DNA of 28,601 nt from WRAI01 sp031549605 (GCA_031549605.1 JAVBPM010000067.1:1-28601), one strand, 5' to 3'. Numbered from the stretch's first letter, positions 1 to 8,085 are shown. Numbers and translations: made by a program. The notes: generated from the letters alone by a model not told the origin.

Positions 1-178
1 TGGTCAGCAGCAGGTAGCTGTAAATGCCGCGCAACTCAGCCTTGAGACCGTCAAGCGTGGTAGCCTTGAGCGTGAGGTACTGACTCTCGATACCTACTGC
101 ATTGGCCCGCAGTGCAACAGGCGCAGTCAGCGACAGCAGCAGCGCTATGACCAGCAGCAGATGGGTTGTTTTTTTCAT
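1..178 (-). CDS. Secreted protein, N-terminal fragment (runs off left edge)
   Basis: The first 59 codons of a minus-strand gene are visible. ATG at 178 is preceded by a strong Shine-Dalgarno (AGGGGAG, about 6 nt upstream). Residues 1-25 form a signal peptide (MKKTTHLLLVIALLLSLTAP...), followed by a soluble segment beginning NAVGIESQYLTLKATTLDGLK. The mature N-terminus is too short to place in a family. It lies just downstream of the pilus operon on the same strand but is separated from it by a strong terminator and has its own promoter, so it is probably a separate transcription unit. It is likely an exported protein; function unknown. Confidence 0.6.
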   Translation of the reverse strand, partial: MKKTTHLLLVIALLLSLTAPVALRANAVGIESQYLTLKATTLDGLKAELRGIYSYLLLT

Positions 179-218
179 GGATAGTCTCCCCTCTGAATGA
201 CACAATAGATTGCCGTTC

Positions 219-247
219 AGTATATCACACAAGGCTGTTTTTCGCAA
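219..247 (-). promoter_or_regulatory. Promoter of the left-edge secreted protein gene
   Basis: On the minus strand TTGCGA (247-242) and TATACT (224-219) are separated by 17 nt, with TG one base upstream of the -10 box (extended -10). It sits about 40 nt before the ATG at 178, directly after the upstream terminator. Read by eye, without start-site data. Confidence 0.5.
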
Positions 248-291
248 CGAAAAACACCGCTGTCAGGGCGTGGTGCGCCCTGACAGCGGTG
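246..291 (-). terminator. Rho-independent terminator of the pilus operon
   Basis: A perfect 16-bp stem (CACCGCTGTCAGGGCG at 255-270 with its complement at 276-291) has a 5-nt loop and, reading minus, is followed by a GTTTTT tract. It begins 15 nt after the stop codon of the 1537-aa adhesin gene, so it ends that transcription unit. Confidence 0.9.
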
Positions 292-305
292 AACAAGATG
301 GTGCG

Positions 306-3300
306 TTAGCGGCGTTCGAATTTGCCCATTTGGCGCGCGGGGCGATAGCGCTTGAACAGCAGCAGCAGGCCAACCACGCCCAGCGTCAGCAGTAGCGCCG
401 CGCCGAGTCCGGCGGCCGGCAGCGACGCGCCGGTGGGTGCGGCATCGAGATGGGTGTTGGTGTAGGTAATCGTCGTTAGGCCGGTCTCCAGCTTGCCCTC
501 GGCGGTGCGCTCGTCGTTGTCGACGGTCAGCGGCGGTGCGCTCGACGGCACGGCGGCCGTGACGGTGACGGCGTAGCCACCAATGGCTTCCTCTTGCACA
601 TGGGTGCTGATGCCCACCGGCAGACCCGTGACAATGAGGTGCTCGTCGGGGCGCAGCGCGAAGGTAAACGCCGTGTCGTAGGTGACGGTAAAGGCGGCGC
701 CGACCGGCTGGTTGGCGCTGTTGTAGCGCTGCGCTGTATAGGTCGTGGTAACCGGCGTCACGCCGCTTTCATTCCACACCCGACCGGTAAAGGAGCAGGC
801 GCGCGTGAGGTCGGCGTAGCGGCCGGCCATCAGCTTTTTAACCTTGAGGTCGCTGGCGCCGTAGACGTTTTGCAGCTCGTTGCGGTAGCCGCCGTTTTCC
901 AGCGGCACGGCTGTGAAGGGACAGGCGCTGTCGCCGACATTTTGCTTGATGGGCGTGTAGACAAACTCGCTGCCGGGCGAAGAGGAGTCGAGTTTTAGCT
1001 GCCATTGCGCGTCGTAGGCGCTGTAGTTGGCGGGCACCAGCGTCTCGAGGATGCGGTAGTAGCCGTTGCCCAGCAGTCCGACCTCGACTAGGCCGTCGCT
1101 GTCGCTGGTGTAGGTGCCGCCCACCTGCGTCCATTGCGGGCTGGCTTGTAGTGCCGCCTCGGTCATAAAGGCGGTGCCCGGCACGCCGACGTCGTTGTAG
1201 GCGTAGATGCGGAACTGCGCGCCGGCGACGGGTTGAAAGCCGTTGGCCTCGTCGGAAATTTTATAAAATTCGTAGTCAAAGGGCGGCATGAAATAGAGGT
1301 AGGTGTCGAGTCCCGGCGCTTCCGGTATGGCGTTGGCGCCGATTTGCAGCGTGGGTCGGAAGTCGTCGGAGAAGTAGGGCTGCGCGGCGGCGGCCACGGC
1401 GGTGCTGGGCGTGGTACCGTTGCTTTCAAAGCCGCGCGCCACCTCGTGGTAGAGGATATGCTCGTCGTTGGACTTAACGCTGACGCCGATGTGCGAGCCG
1501 GCGCTGAGCCCGCCGCGTACGGCTACCAGCCCGTTTGGCTCGGCCAGACGCACGTTGCACTGCCGTTGCAGGTAGAGATTGTCATAGACCTCCACCTGAC
1601 CCGTGACGGTCAGCTGCCCGACGCCGGACACAACGCAGGTGCCGCCGGTGGGCTGCGTGACGGTGTTGTCGGTGATGGTCGTGTCTTTGAGCGTCAACGC
1701 GCCCTGCACGCTGACCGCGTCGTTGTTTTGCGTCACAAGGCAGTCGTCGAGCAGCGTCGTAGTGCCTGCGCGCACCAGCAGACCGCCGCCCATGGCATTT
1801 TGGATGACGCAGTTGTGCGCCTGCACCGTCGTGCCGCTGCCGGTACGCAGCAGCGGGCTGGTGGAGGCTTTGTCAATGCCGTCAAAAATCAGATTGTCGA
1901 GCAGCAGGTCGTCGGCGCCCACCATGTCGAGCAGCACGCCGGTGTTGGCCTCGCGCTTGACGCTGGCGCGGTTGGTTTCACCGCCCACCGGCACAAAGAG
2001 CTTGGCACCGGCGACGGTCGGCGTGGTGGTCGGCGCGGTGCGAATGGTGAGGTCATCGACGTCGGCCAGCGCCGTAATCTTCACGGTATGGCTGCGGTAC
2101 ACCTCGATAATGTCGCCCGCCTGCGCGGCGTTGCACGCCTCAAACAGCGTCTGGTACAGGCCCATAAAGGTGGGCACACCGGCGATGTCGCGGATGATCT
2201 GGCAGGTGCCGACGCCCCAGACAACCTCGTCGGTGCTGCCGTTTTGCATGCCGTACAGCGTCGGTGTTTTGTTGTTAAAGAAGCGCTCATAGCCGTAGTA
2301 CTGCGAGCCCGACGGCACAATGATGCCAAACTGCTTGCCAACCGCGTTGCGTGCGTCGTCACCGGCGCGCACGCCGATTTCGGCGCTTTGCGTCAGGTTG
2401 CCGTTGACCTTGACATAGGCGCCGGCTACCAGATAGACATCATCGGGTCTGGGGTTTGGCTTGGTGAAGGTGAAAGTGGTGCTGTCCCATTTGCCGCCCG
2501 AGACGTTGTTTTTGACCACGGGGCTGCCCTTGATGTTGACAACAGCGGCGGGCCTGAGCACCAGCACGCCGCCGCCACCGGCGCCGACGGTTACGGCGTT
2601 GTCGAAAATTTGTCCGCCGACGAGGTTGAGTGTGCTTTTTTCATGGACGGCGATGCCACCGCCGCCGTAGGCGCTGAAATTGCCGGTGATGGTGCCACCC
2701 TCCATGGTGAGCGTGCCGCCGAGGGCGTCGGCGTAGAGATAGACCCCGCCGCCCGGCATGCTGGCGTAGTTGCGCGCGATCAACACGTTGTCGCGCAGCG
2801 TGACCTTGCCGCCGCCGCCCACACCGATGCCGCCGTCGTCATAGGCGCTGTTTTCCACGACCTGAACGTCGTCGCACAACAGCGTTGTACCGCCAAAGAC
2901 GCTGATGCCGGCCGAAGTCCACATACCGACGCCACTGGTGTTGCGGCGGATAATGGTTTTGCCGTTTAGCGTTGTCGTGCCCTTACTGTGCAGGCCGGCG
3001 CCGCCGTCGCTGGTGCCACCGGCGTAGCGGAAGTTTTGGATGGTGGTATTGGTCACGGTCAGCGTGCCCTCGTTGTACAAGCAGCGAACATTGTCGCTGC
3101 CCTGCTCGCTGCCGTCAAAAATCAGGCTGTTGACACCGCCGACAATGCGTCCGTCGAGCACCAGTCCGGCACCGGCGTTGACGCGCAGGCAGTTCCAGTA
3201 CGTAGTGCCGATGCCGTACGCGGTGAAGGTGGTGGCCGGACAGGTCGAAGAATTGCCCAGCGTCAGGTTCTTGCCGGCGGGAATGACGCAGGGTGACTTG

Positions 3301-4919
3301 ATGGCATACTCAGGCACCAGCATCTCGATGCGGTCGCCGTCGAGCGCGGCGGCCACGGCGCTGTTGATGGTGCCATACTTGGCAATGAACGTGCCGCCGC
3401 GAATGATTTGGCAGCTGCCGTCCCACGACACGTCGCTCGTGCCGCTCTTGACGCCGAACAGGCCGTAGTCGACGTCATTGACCAGCCGGTCGAGATTGTT
3501 GTAGTTGCTGCCGGCGGGCTTGCGCGTCCCGAACACAGCGCCGATTGTGTTGCGCGTGTTAGTCGTGATGCCGATTTTGGCGCTGGGTGACAGGTTGCCG
3601 TCTATGGTGACATTGGCGCCATTGGTAATAAACAGGTTGCTGGGCGCGGGTGAAATAGGCGTGATGGTAAAGGTGGTGGTGTTAAAGTTTGCGCCTTTGA
3701 AGTTGCCGTCGAGCACAGGGTCGCCGTGTATGTTAACTGTGGCCGACGCGTCGTAGTAGGAAATACCGGCGCCATTGGCATTCGCCGTGTAGTTACCGGT
3801 TATGGTGCCGCCGGTCAGGTTGACCACACCCTGCACGTGCACAAAGACGCCAGCCCCGCCAAAAGCGGCAGCAAAGTTGCCCGTAATGGTGCCGCCCTCA
3901 ATGTTGAGCGTGCCACTGCCGGCCACAGCCGTGCTTTGGGCGTAGATGTAAATACCGCCGCCCGGGCCGGTGGCATAGTTGCGGGCAATCAGCGCGTTGT
4001 CACGCACGGTGACGGTCGATCGGTTGGCAATCGGGCCGCCGACGGCAATGCCGCCGCCGTCGCGCCCGATGTTTTCGGTAATCTCGGCGTCGTCACAAAT
4101 CAGCAGCGTGCCGCCGTAGGTCATGATGGCACCTACGGTCCAGGCGTGGAGGTGGGTCACAATAGCGTTGCGGGTAATCTTGCTGTGGCCGCTAATCACG
4201 ACATCGCCGGTGCTGTAGAGCGCGGCACCGCCTAGCCCAATGCCGGCCGGTGCGTAGGTAAATTTTCGGATGGTGGCGTTGTGCAGCGTCAAGTCACCGG
4301 CGTTTTTAATGGCGCGCGCGCTGGTGCTGGCGCTGCCGTCCAGCACAACGCTGTCTTGCGTCGGGCCGGTTATCGTCAGTCCGGCGTTGGCGGCGATGGT
4401 AAAGGCGTCCGAGCCGGCAAGACCGGACACGGAAATAACCGCTGAGGTGATGCCGCTGGCCGGTTTTATTGTCAGATGCAGATTGGCGGGAATGGTGATG
4501 GGCGCTGTGATGGATAGCGTCGGCTTAATCAGCTCAATGACGTCGTTGTCAACGGCGGCGGCCACGGCGGCGGCCAGCGTTGCGTAGGTGGTCGCGCCGA
4601 TTTTGCACACGTCGTTGGGCGCGCCGAGCAGCGGGCGCGTCTTGGCGGTTGGCGGCGCGGCGGACGGGCTGGGCGGAGTCGCCGGCTTGCTTGTCGGTGT
4701 GGCGGTCGCCTCGGGCGACGGGCTGTCGGTGGGTTCGGCGGTCGGCGAGGCGGTCGAGTTGGCGGGCGTCGGCGTGGCGCTTTGCGTTTCGGTGGGCGCC
4801 GGCGTTTCGTCGGGCTGCGCCACAGCGACGGGCAGCGGCAGCGCCGTCAGCAGAAAAGCCAGCAGCAGCGCCAGCACTTTGCCGCGCGCGGCGCGGCGTT
4901 TGGCCGTGCGACACATCAT
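306..4919 (-). CDS. Giant cell-wall-anchored beta-helix / SpaA-domain adhesin
   Basis: 1537-aa secreted surface protein, last gene of the pilus operon and probably its tip or accessory adhesin. AAGGAGG lies 8 nt before the ATG. In order: signal peptide (about 1-34, ending PVAVA); Pro/Thr/Ser-rich stalk (35-95); three tandem parallel-beta-helix modules that begin near residues 104, 501 and 905, each with a CKI or CQII start followed by an 'AAVAAA..D.IE' segment and then many 'GGTITGN', 'GGGI' and 'NTTI' rungs; a SpaA/Cna_B-like domain (about 1214-1330, YKISDEANGFQPVAGAQFRI); a DUF5979/DUF7601-like domain (about 1354-1490, LKVKKLMAGRYADLTR) resembling the second domain of the neighbouring pilin; then AAPTGASLPAAG, a hydrophobic segment and a basic tail. 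The anchor is non-canonical, since no LPXTG is present. The adhesin role is inferred from architecture and operon context. Confidence 0.85.
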   Translation of the reverse strand: MMCRTAKRRAARGKVLALLLAFLLTALPLPVAVAQPDETPAPTETQSATPTPANSTASPTAEPTDSPSPEATATPTSKPATPPSPSAAPPTAKTRPLLGAPNDVCKIGATTYATLAAAVAAAVDNDVIELIKPTLSITAPITIPANLHLTIKPASGITSAVISVSGLAGSDAFTIAANAGLTITGPTQDSVVLDGSASTSARAIKNAGDLTLHNATIRKFTYAPAGIGLGGAALYSTGDVVISGHSKITRNAIVTHLHAWTVGAIMTYGGTLLICDDAEITENIGRDGGGIAVGGPIANRSTVTVRDNALIARNYATGPGGGIYIYAQSTAVAGSGTLNIEGGTITGNFAAAFGGAGVFVHVQGVVNLTGGTITGNYTANANGAGISYYDASATVNIHGDPVLDGNFKGANFNTTTFTITPISPAPSNLFITNGANVTIDGNLSPSAKIGITTNTRNTIGAVFGTRKPAGSNYNNLDRLVNDVDYGLFGVKSGTSDVSWDGSCQIIRGGTFIAKYGTINSAVAAALDGDRIEMLVPEYAIKSPCVIPAGKNLTLGNSSTCPATTFTAYGIGTTYWNCLRVNAGAGLVLDGRIVGGVNSLIFDGSEQGSDNVRCLYNEGTLTVTNTTIQNFRYAGGTSDGGAGLHSKGTTTLNGKTIIRRNTSGVGMWTSAGISVFGGTTLLCDDVQVVENSAYDDGGIGVGGGGKVTLRDNVLIARNYASMPGGGVYLYADALGGTLTMEGGTITGNFSAYGGGGIAVHEKSTLNLVGGQIFDNAVTVGAGGGGVLVLRPAAVVNIKGSPVVKNNVSGGKWDSTTFTFTKPNPRPDDVYLVAGAYVKVNGNLTQSAEIGVRAGDDARNAVGKQFGIIVPSGSQYYGYERFFNNKTPTLYGMQNGSTDEVVWGVGTCQIIRDIAGVPTFMGLYQTLFEACNAAQAGDIIEVYRSHTVKITALADVDDLTIRTAPTTTPTVAGAKLFVPVGGETNRASVKREANTGVLLDMVGADDLLLDNLIFDGIDKASTSPLLRTGSGTTVQAHNCVIQNAMGGGLLVRAGTTTLLDDCLVTQNNDAVSVQGALTLKDTTITDNTVTQPTGGTCVVSGVGQLTVTGQVEVYDNLYLQRQCNVRLAEPNGLVAVRGGLSAGSHIGVSVKSNDEHILYHEVARGFESNGTTPSTAVAAAAQPYFSDDFRPTLQIGANAIPEAPGLDTYLYFMPPFDYEFYKISDEANGFQPVAGAQFRIYAYNDVGVPGTAFMTEAALQASPQWTQVGGTYTSDSDGLVEVGLLGNGYYRILETLVPANYSAYDAQWQLKLDSSSPGSEFVYTPIKQNVGDSACPFTAVPLENGGYRNELQNVYGASDLKVKKLMAGRYADLTRACSFTGRVWNESGVTPVTTTYTAQRYNSANQPVGAAFTVTYDTAFTFALRPDEHLIVTGLPVGISTHVQEEAIGGYAVTVTAAVPSSAPPLTVDNDERTAEGKLETGLTTITYTNTHLDAAPTGASLPAAGLGAALLLTLGVVGLLLLFKRYRPARQMGKFERR

Positions 4920-4955
4920 GGGTTCGACCTCCTTTCCGCGTTGTCAGGGGTTGCG

Positions 4956-6092
4956 TTATATCAGTTGGTCGCCACCACCGGTGTCGTTGTCGTCGTCATG
5001 GTAGGGCGCCAGCAAATCGTCTAAGTCATCGGGATCAACTTCGGGTTCGGGCTCGGGTTCGGGCTCGGGTTCGGGCGGCGCGGGCAGCGTTTGTGGCGGC
5101 TGCCTGCGGGCGCGGCGGCGGCGCTGGCGGCGCGCCAGCAGTACATAGAGCAGTATCAGCAGCAGAATGATGACAAGCAGCAGCCAATCCCAGAAAATCA
5201 GCGGTTGCCCTGCTATCGGTTCCATCACGCCGTTGTCGCGGTCTAGTCCGACCACGGCGGCTGGCGTCGGCGACGCCACCGGCTGAGCGGTCGGCTGCGG
5301 CGGTTGCTGCACTTGGGCCAACACCTTGCCGATGCGGCCTATCAGCACGCTACGGCCGTTGGTCTGCACTGACGAGCAGGTGCTCAGCAGCACCAGCCGG
5401 TCGTCGGCAGTGACGCCGATGTCGCGGTAGTAGGTCGCCGCTTGCTTGACATTGTCGAGATAGCGGTTGCGCTCGTCGACCGTGCCGTGCTTCAGAATGC
5501 GGTACAGCTTGCTGTCGTAGGCGTCGGTGGCGACAAAGGCAAAGAAGCGCAGCTCGAAGTTTTGCGTACCGTAGAACAGCGAGCCGTACTCATGCAGGTT
5601 GAAAAATTCCTCGTTGGAAAAGCGGTTGAGCGGGCCGAACATGGCGTAGCGTTCCATGTTGTGGCCGTAGATGATGCTGTTGAAATGGGAGAAATCGCGC
5701 ATGTTTTCGTAGTCGAGAAACAGTGCGCCCGACACCGCGTGCTTGCCAAAGGCGTCGGTGGTGAGGTATTTCTCGTTGTCCGGGCCTTGCACCACGGGGT
5801 AGTTGATGGGTGTGTCGTGGACAATCAGCCAGGCAAAGACCTCGGGATTGCGCGCCACCAACTGGGCAAAGGCGTCGGTCTCTTGCGTTTGCTCGGTGAA
5901 AACAGGCTGGTAGGCCTCGTATTGCGACGCCGACGCGCGCTCGTAGACGAGGTTGGAATCGACCACGGCGTACACGCCCAAAAACAACAGCAACAGGAGC
6001 AGAACCAGTATAGCGAAATCCGCCATACTGTCCACTCCTCTCACCAGTTTCCTGGCTAAACGAATCGCTGTTTTTTCCCTGTCGGGTTGCAC
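4956..6092 (-). CDS. Class B sortase with C-terminal membrane segment (pilus sortase)
   Basis: Membrane transpeptidase of the sortase B family, expected to polymerise or anchor the adjacent pilin and adhesin. From the upstream GTG it is 378 aa: N-terminal membrane segment (24-42), then the sortase domain with catalytic His in IYGHNM (H144), Cys in LLSTCS (C239) and Arg (R247). A second membrane segment follows (about 299-319), then an Arg-rich stop-transfer and an acidic cytoplasmic tail with EPEPEPEPEPE. A C-terminal membrane helix is typical of pilus sortases. Start is uncertain: the GTG at 6092 shares its first base with the pilin TAG stop, which suggests coupling, but has no clear Shine-Dalgarno. 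ATG at 6026 has GAGAGGAG 8 nt upstream, but would shorten the conserved amphipathic N-terminus. The adhesin gene follows after 36 nt. Confidence 0.88.
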   Translation of the reverse strand: MQPDREKTAIRLARKLVRGVDSMADFAILVLLLLLLFLGVYAVVDSNLVYERASASQYEAYQPVFTEQTQETDAFAQLVARNPEVFAWLIVHDTPINYPVVQGPDNEKYLTTDAFGKHAVSGALFLDYENMRDFSHFNSIIYGHNMERYAMFGPLNRFSNEEFFNLHEYGSLFYGTQNFELRFFAFVATDAYDSKLYRILKHGTVDERNRYLDNVKQAATYYRDIGVTADDRLVLLSTCSSVQTNGRSVLIGRIGKVLAQVQQPPQPTAQPVASPTPAAVVGLDRDNGVMEPIAGQPLIFWDWLLLVIILLLILLYVLLARRQRRRRARRQPPQTLPAPPEPEPEPEPEPEVDPDDLDDLLAPYHDDDNDTGGGDQLI

Positions 6093-7279
6093 TATTCGGC
6101 CGATTTGCGGCGCTTGGACACGAGCATAATCAGCAGACCCGCGCTCACCAGCACGATAATCACGATAAACGGCAGCAGGTTCATCAACAAGCCGGTCGGC
6201 GCGACGTTTTTGTAGGTGTTGGTGACGACGATGCTGTTGGTGCCCTCGTCGACAAGACAGTTAACTGTATCAACGGTCAGCGGGTCGCCGCGATTGGCTG
6301 AAACGGGCGTGCCCACGGCCGTACCGCCAGTGGTGAGCGCAGCCGAGGGCTGGTAGCCGGCGGCCGCCGCCTCATTGACGGTGTAGGTGGTGCCAACCGG
6401 CAGCGCCGAGCCGTCGGCCGTGCTGAAGTAGAGGTAATCGCCATGAGCCAGCTTGAGGGTGGCCGCGTTGCTGACATTGCTGGCAAAGGTAAAGGTCACC
6501 GTGTTGGGCGAGCGGGTGACCTGCGTGCCCGCATTGTAAATCTTGGCCGTAACGGTCGCGCCGTTGGTAAACGGCGTGGCGGCCGGACCGGTCAGCTGCA
6601 CGGTGAAGTCAAAGAGACGCGTCAGGTCGGAGTAGTCGCCAGCGGCGTCGCCGGCGACCAGCTTTTTGACCTGCAGCTCCTGCTTGACCACGTAGGTGTT
6701 GACAAACAAAAAGCCACCGCTGGCGTCGACCAGCGTCGGGACAACCTTGGCAACGGGCGTCGGCGTCTGGCGCTCGACGATGACCTGCGTCGGCTCAAAG
6801 CCGCCGGCGCCGTCGTTTTCGATGTACAGATAGAGCTTGTAGGTCGCGGTGTCGTAGGTCATACCCGAAAAGCTGCCCGTCGTTTCCTCCACGTCGTATT
6901 CGTAGACACCGGCGTGGGTGAAGGTGACTCCGGTCAGAATTTCCGCAATGGTGGCGCTGTAAATATAGCTGCCGTCAGCTGCCGGTCCGGCAACGCTGCC
7001 GATGGCCGGCGCGGTCGTGGGGTTCCACACCACGTCGTCGATTTCCGGCATATTGGTGGCCGTGGCGGCATCGTCATTGACCTTGACGGCGTCGAAGGTA
7101 AAGGTGAAGTCGGTGTTGGGCAGCGTGGTGTTGGTGTCGACGTTGAGCTTTTTCACCAGATAGGCATCGTCAGTGTCGTAGGTGGGGTCGTCGGCCAGTG
7201 CCGTCATGGGCAGGCCCACGGCCAGCAGCAGCGCTGCGAGAATTGCGCCTGAGAGCAGCTTTTGGATGGTCTTCTTCAT
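6092..7279 (-). CDS. FctA-type major pilin subunit
   Basis: 395-aa secreted structural pilin. A nearby in-frame ATG (7292-7294) is less likely, because the GGAGG it would contain is the Shine-Dalgarno for ATG 7279 (8-nt spacing). Signal peptide about 1-29 (PMTALA). Domain 1 (about 38-200) resembles the streptococcal pilin isopeptide-linkage domain (FctA/Spy0128 family): AYLVKKLNV, PNTDFTFTF, VYEYDVEE, YDTATYKLYLYIEN. Domain 2 (about 203-358, LQVKKLVAGDAAGDYSDLTR ... IVVTNTYKN) is DUF5979/DUF7601-like. The C-terminus VAPTGLLMNLLPFIVII plus an SKRRKSAE tail is a sorting signal without LPXTG. It is close to the EVPTG/QVPTG signals of Streptococcus pyogenes FctA, which are processed by a class B sortase. 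The neighbours (SipA-like protein upstream, sortase B downstream) match that system. Confidence 0.88.
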   Translation of the reverse strand: MKKTIQKLLSGAILAALLLAVGLPMTALADDPTYDTDDAYLVKKLNVDTNTTLPNTDFTFTFDAVKVNDDAATATNMPEIDDVVWNPTTAPAIGSVAGPAADGSYIYSATIAEILTGVTFTHAGVYEYDVEETTGSFSGMTYDTATYKLYLYIENDGAGGFEPTQVIVERQTPTPVAKVVPTLVDASGGFLFVNTYVVKQELQVKKLVAGDAAGDYSDLTRLFDFTVQLTGPAATPFTNGATVTAKIYNAGTQVTRSPNTVTFTFASNVSNAATLKLAHGDYLYFSTADGSALPVGTTYTVNEAAAAGYQPSAALTTGGTAVGTPVSANRGDPLTVDTVNCLVDEGTNSIVVTNTYKNVAPTGLLMNLLPFIVIIVLVSAGLLIMLVSKRRKSAE

Positions 7280-7308
7280 TGTTTTGTCCTCCATTGGTAT
7301 AGATTTGA

Positions 7309-7881
7309 CTAGATATTCCGTCTGCGTACGATGGTAATGATCTTGCCGTAAATGTCGCGCGCGTTTGCCGGGCCATAGATACGGCTGTCGGTGGCCTCGG
7401 TGCGATTGTCGCCGAGCAAAAACACCTGACCCTCGCCGAGGGTCAGCGGCAAATCGACGCCGCTGACAAAGCGACGCGTTTCGGCCGTGATGTTGAGCTC
7501 GATTTGGCGGGCGCCGTTGACAATCAGCCCTTCGTCGGTGATGTCAACGGTGTCACCGGCCACGGCGACGACCCGGCCGGTTAGATACTGCCCCTGATGT
7601 TTGACCACCACGACGTCGGACACGTCAAATTGCTTGTCGAGCCGATAAAACACCACGACGTCGCCGTCTTGGATGGCCGGCTGCATCGACACCTCGTTGC
7701 AGCGCACCACACCAAACACAAACGTAAAGGCCAAGACAAAGCAGGCGCATACCACCGTCACTTTAATGAGCAAGTGCACGATATCTTGCAACAGCGTTGT
7801 TTTATAGACCTTTTTGGTCGAATTTAGTCGGTTTTTTTGGTGGTAAATAGGCGGCACTTCCTTTGTCGACAGACGGCGCAT
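7309..7881 (-). CDS. SipA-like signal peptidase I homologue, probably non-catalytic pilus assembly factor
   Basis: Membrane-anchored member of the signal peptidase I (S26) family, first gene of the pilus operon. One membrane helix (HLLIKVTVVCACFVLAFTFVF) is followed by the box with the usual catalytic serine, NEVSMQPAIQDGD. In the next box, YLTGRVVAVAGDTV, the general-base lysine expected just before the arginine is glycine. The C-terminal GDNRTEATDSRIYGP box is intact. Loss of the Lys dyad recalls S. pyogenes SipA, a pilus-assembly protein where, as I recall, Ser and Lys are replaced by Asp and Gly; here only Lys is lost. Start is uncertain. GTG at 7914 is too close to the promoter, ATG 7881 lacks a Shine-Dalgarno, and the only good one (AAGGAAG) precedes an in-frame ATT at 7848. 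The pilin ATG follows 29 nt after the stop. Confidence 0.8.
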   Translation of the reverse strand: MRRLSTKEVPPIYHQKNRLNSTKKVYKTTLLQDIVHLLIKVTVVCACFVLAFTFVFGVVRCNEVSMQPAIQDGDVVVFYRLDKQFDVSDVVVVKHQGQYLTGRVVAVAGDTVDITDEGLIVNGARQIELNITAETRRFVSGVDLPLTLGEGQVFLLGDNRTEATDSRIYGPANARDIYGKIITIVRRRNI

Positions 7882-7931
7882 TGGCGGTGAAAAGCAGGGA
7901 AAGCGCGACGGCACGTCGATTCTGACGTTAT

Positions 7932-7961
7932 ATTATACACTTTTGTTCCGTCTTATGTCAA
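7932..7961 (-). promoter_or_regulatory. Consensus promoter of the pilus operon
   Basis: Minus strand: TTGACA (7961-7956), 18-nt spacer, TATAAT (7937-7932). Both hexamers match the sigma-A consensus perfectly. The predicted transcript start near 7925 lies upstream of the SipA-like gene. I see no other good promoter before the pilin, sortase or adhesin genes, so it probably drives all four. Confidence 0.85.
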
Positions 7962-8085
7962 GAAAATGCACCTGTTTTTTTTTGGTTTTTTATGCAGGAA
8001 CTGCGTCACGGCGCGCTGTGGACGCCAGCGCAAGGGCTGCGGGCGCGGTGCGCGGTTCGGCGGGACATGCGAGGTGGTCGGCTGT

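Noticed and set aside
306..480. Canonical LPXTG anchor at the end of the adhesin
   Set aside because: The sequence reads SLPAAG, which lacks the Thr-Gly of LPXTG; APTG a few residues earlier is at least as good a candidate.
1233..2969. Long plus-strand open frame (578 codons) opposite the beta-helix adhesin
   Set aside because: It mirrors the GC-rich adhesin gene in another frame, has low-complexity Ala/Val/Gly/His/Arg composition, no ribosome binding site and no domain.
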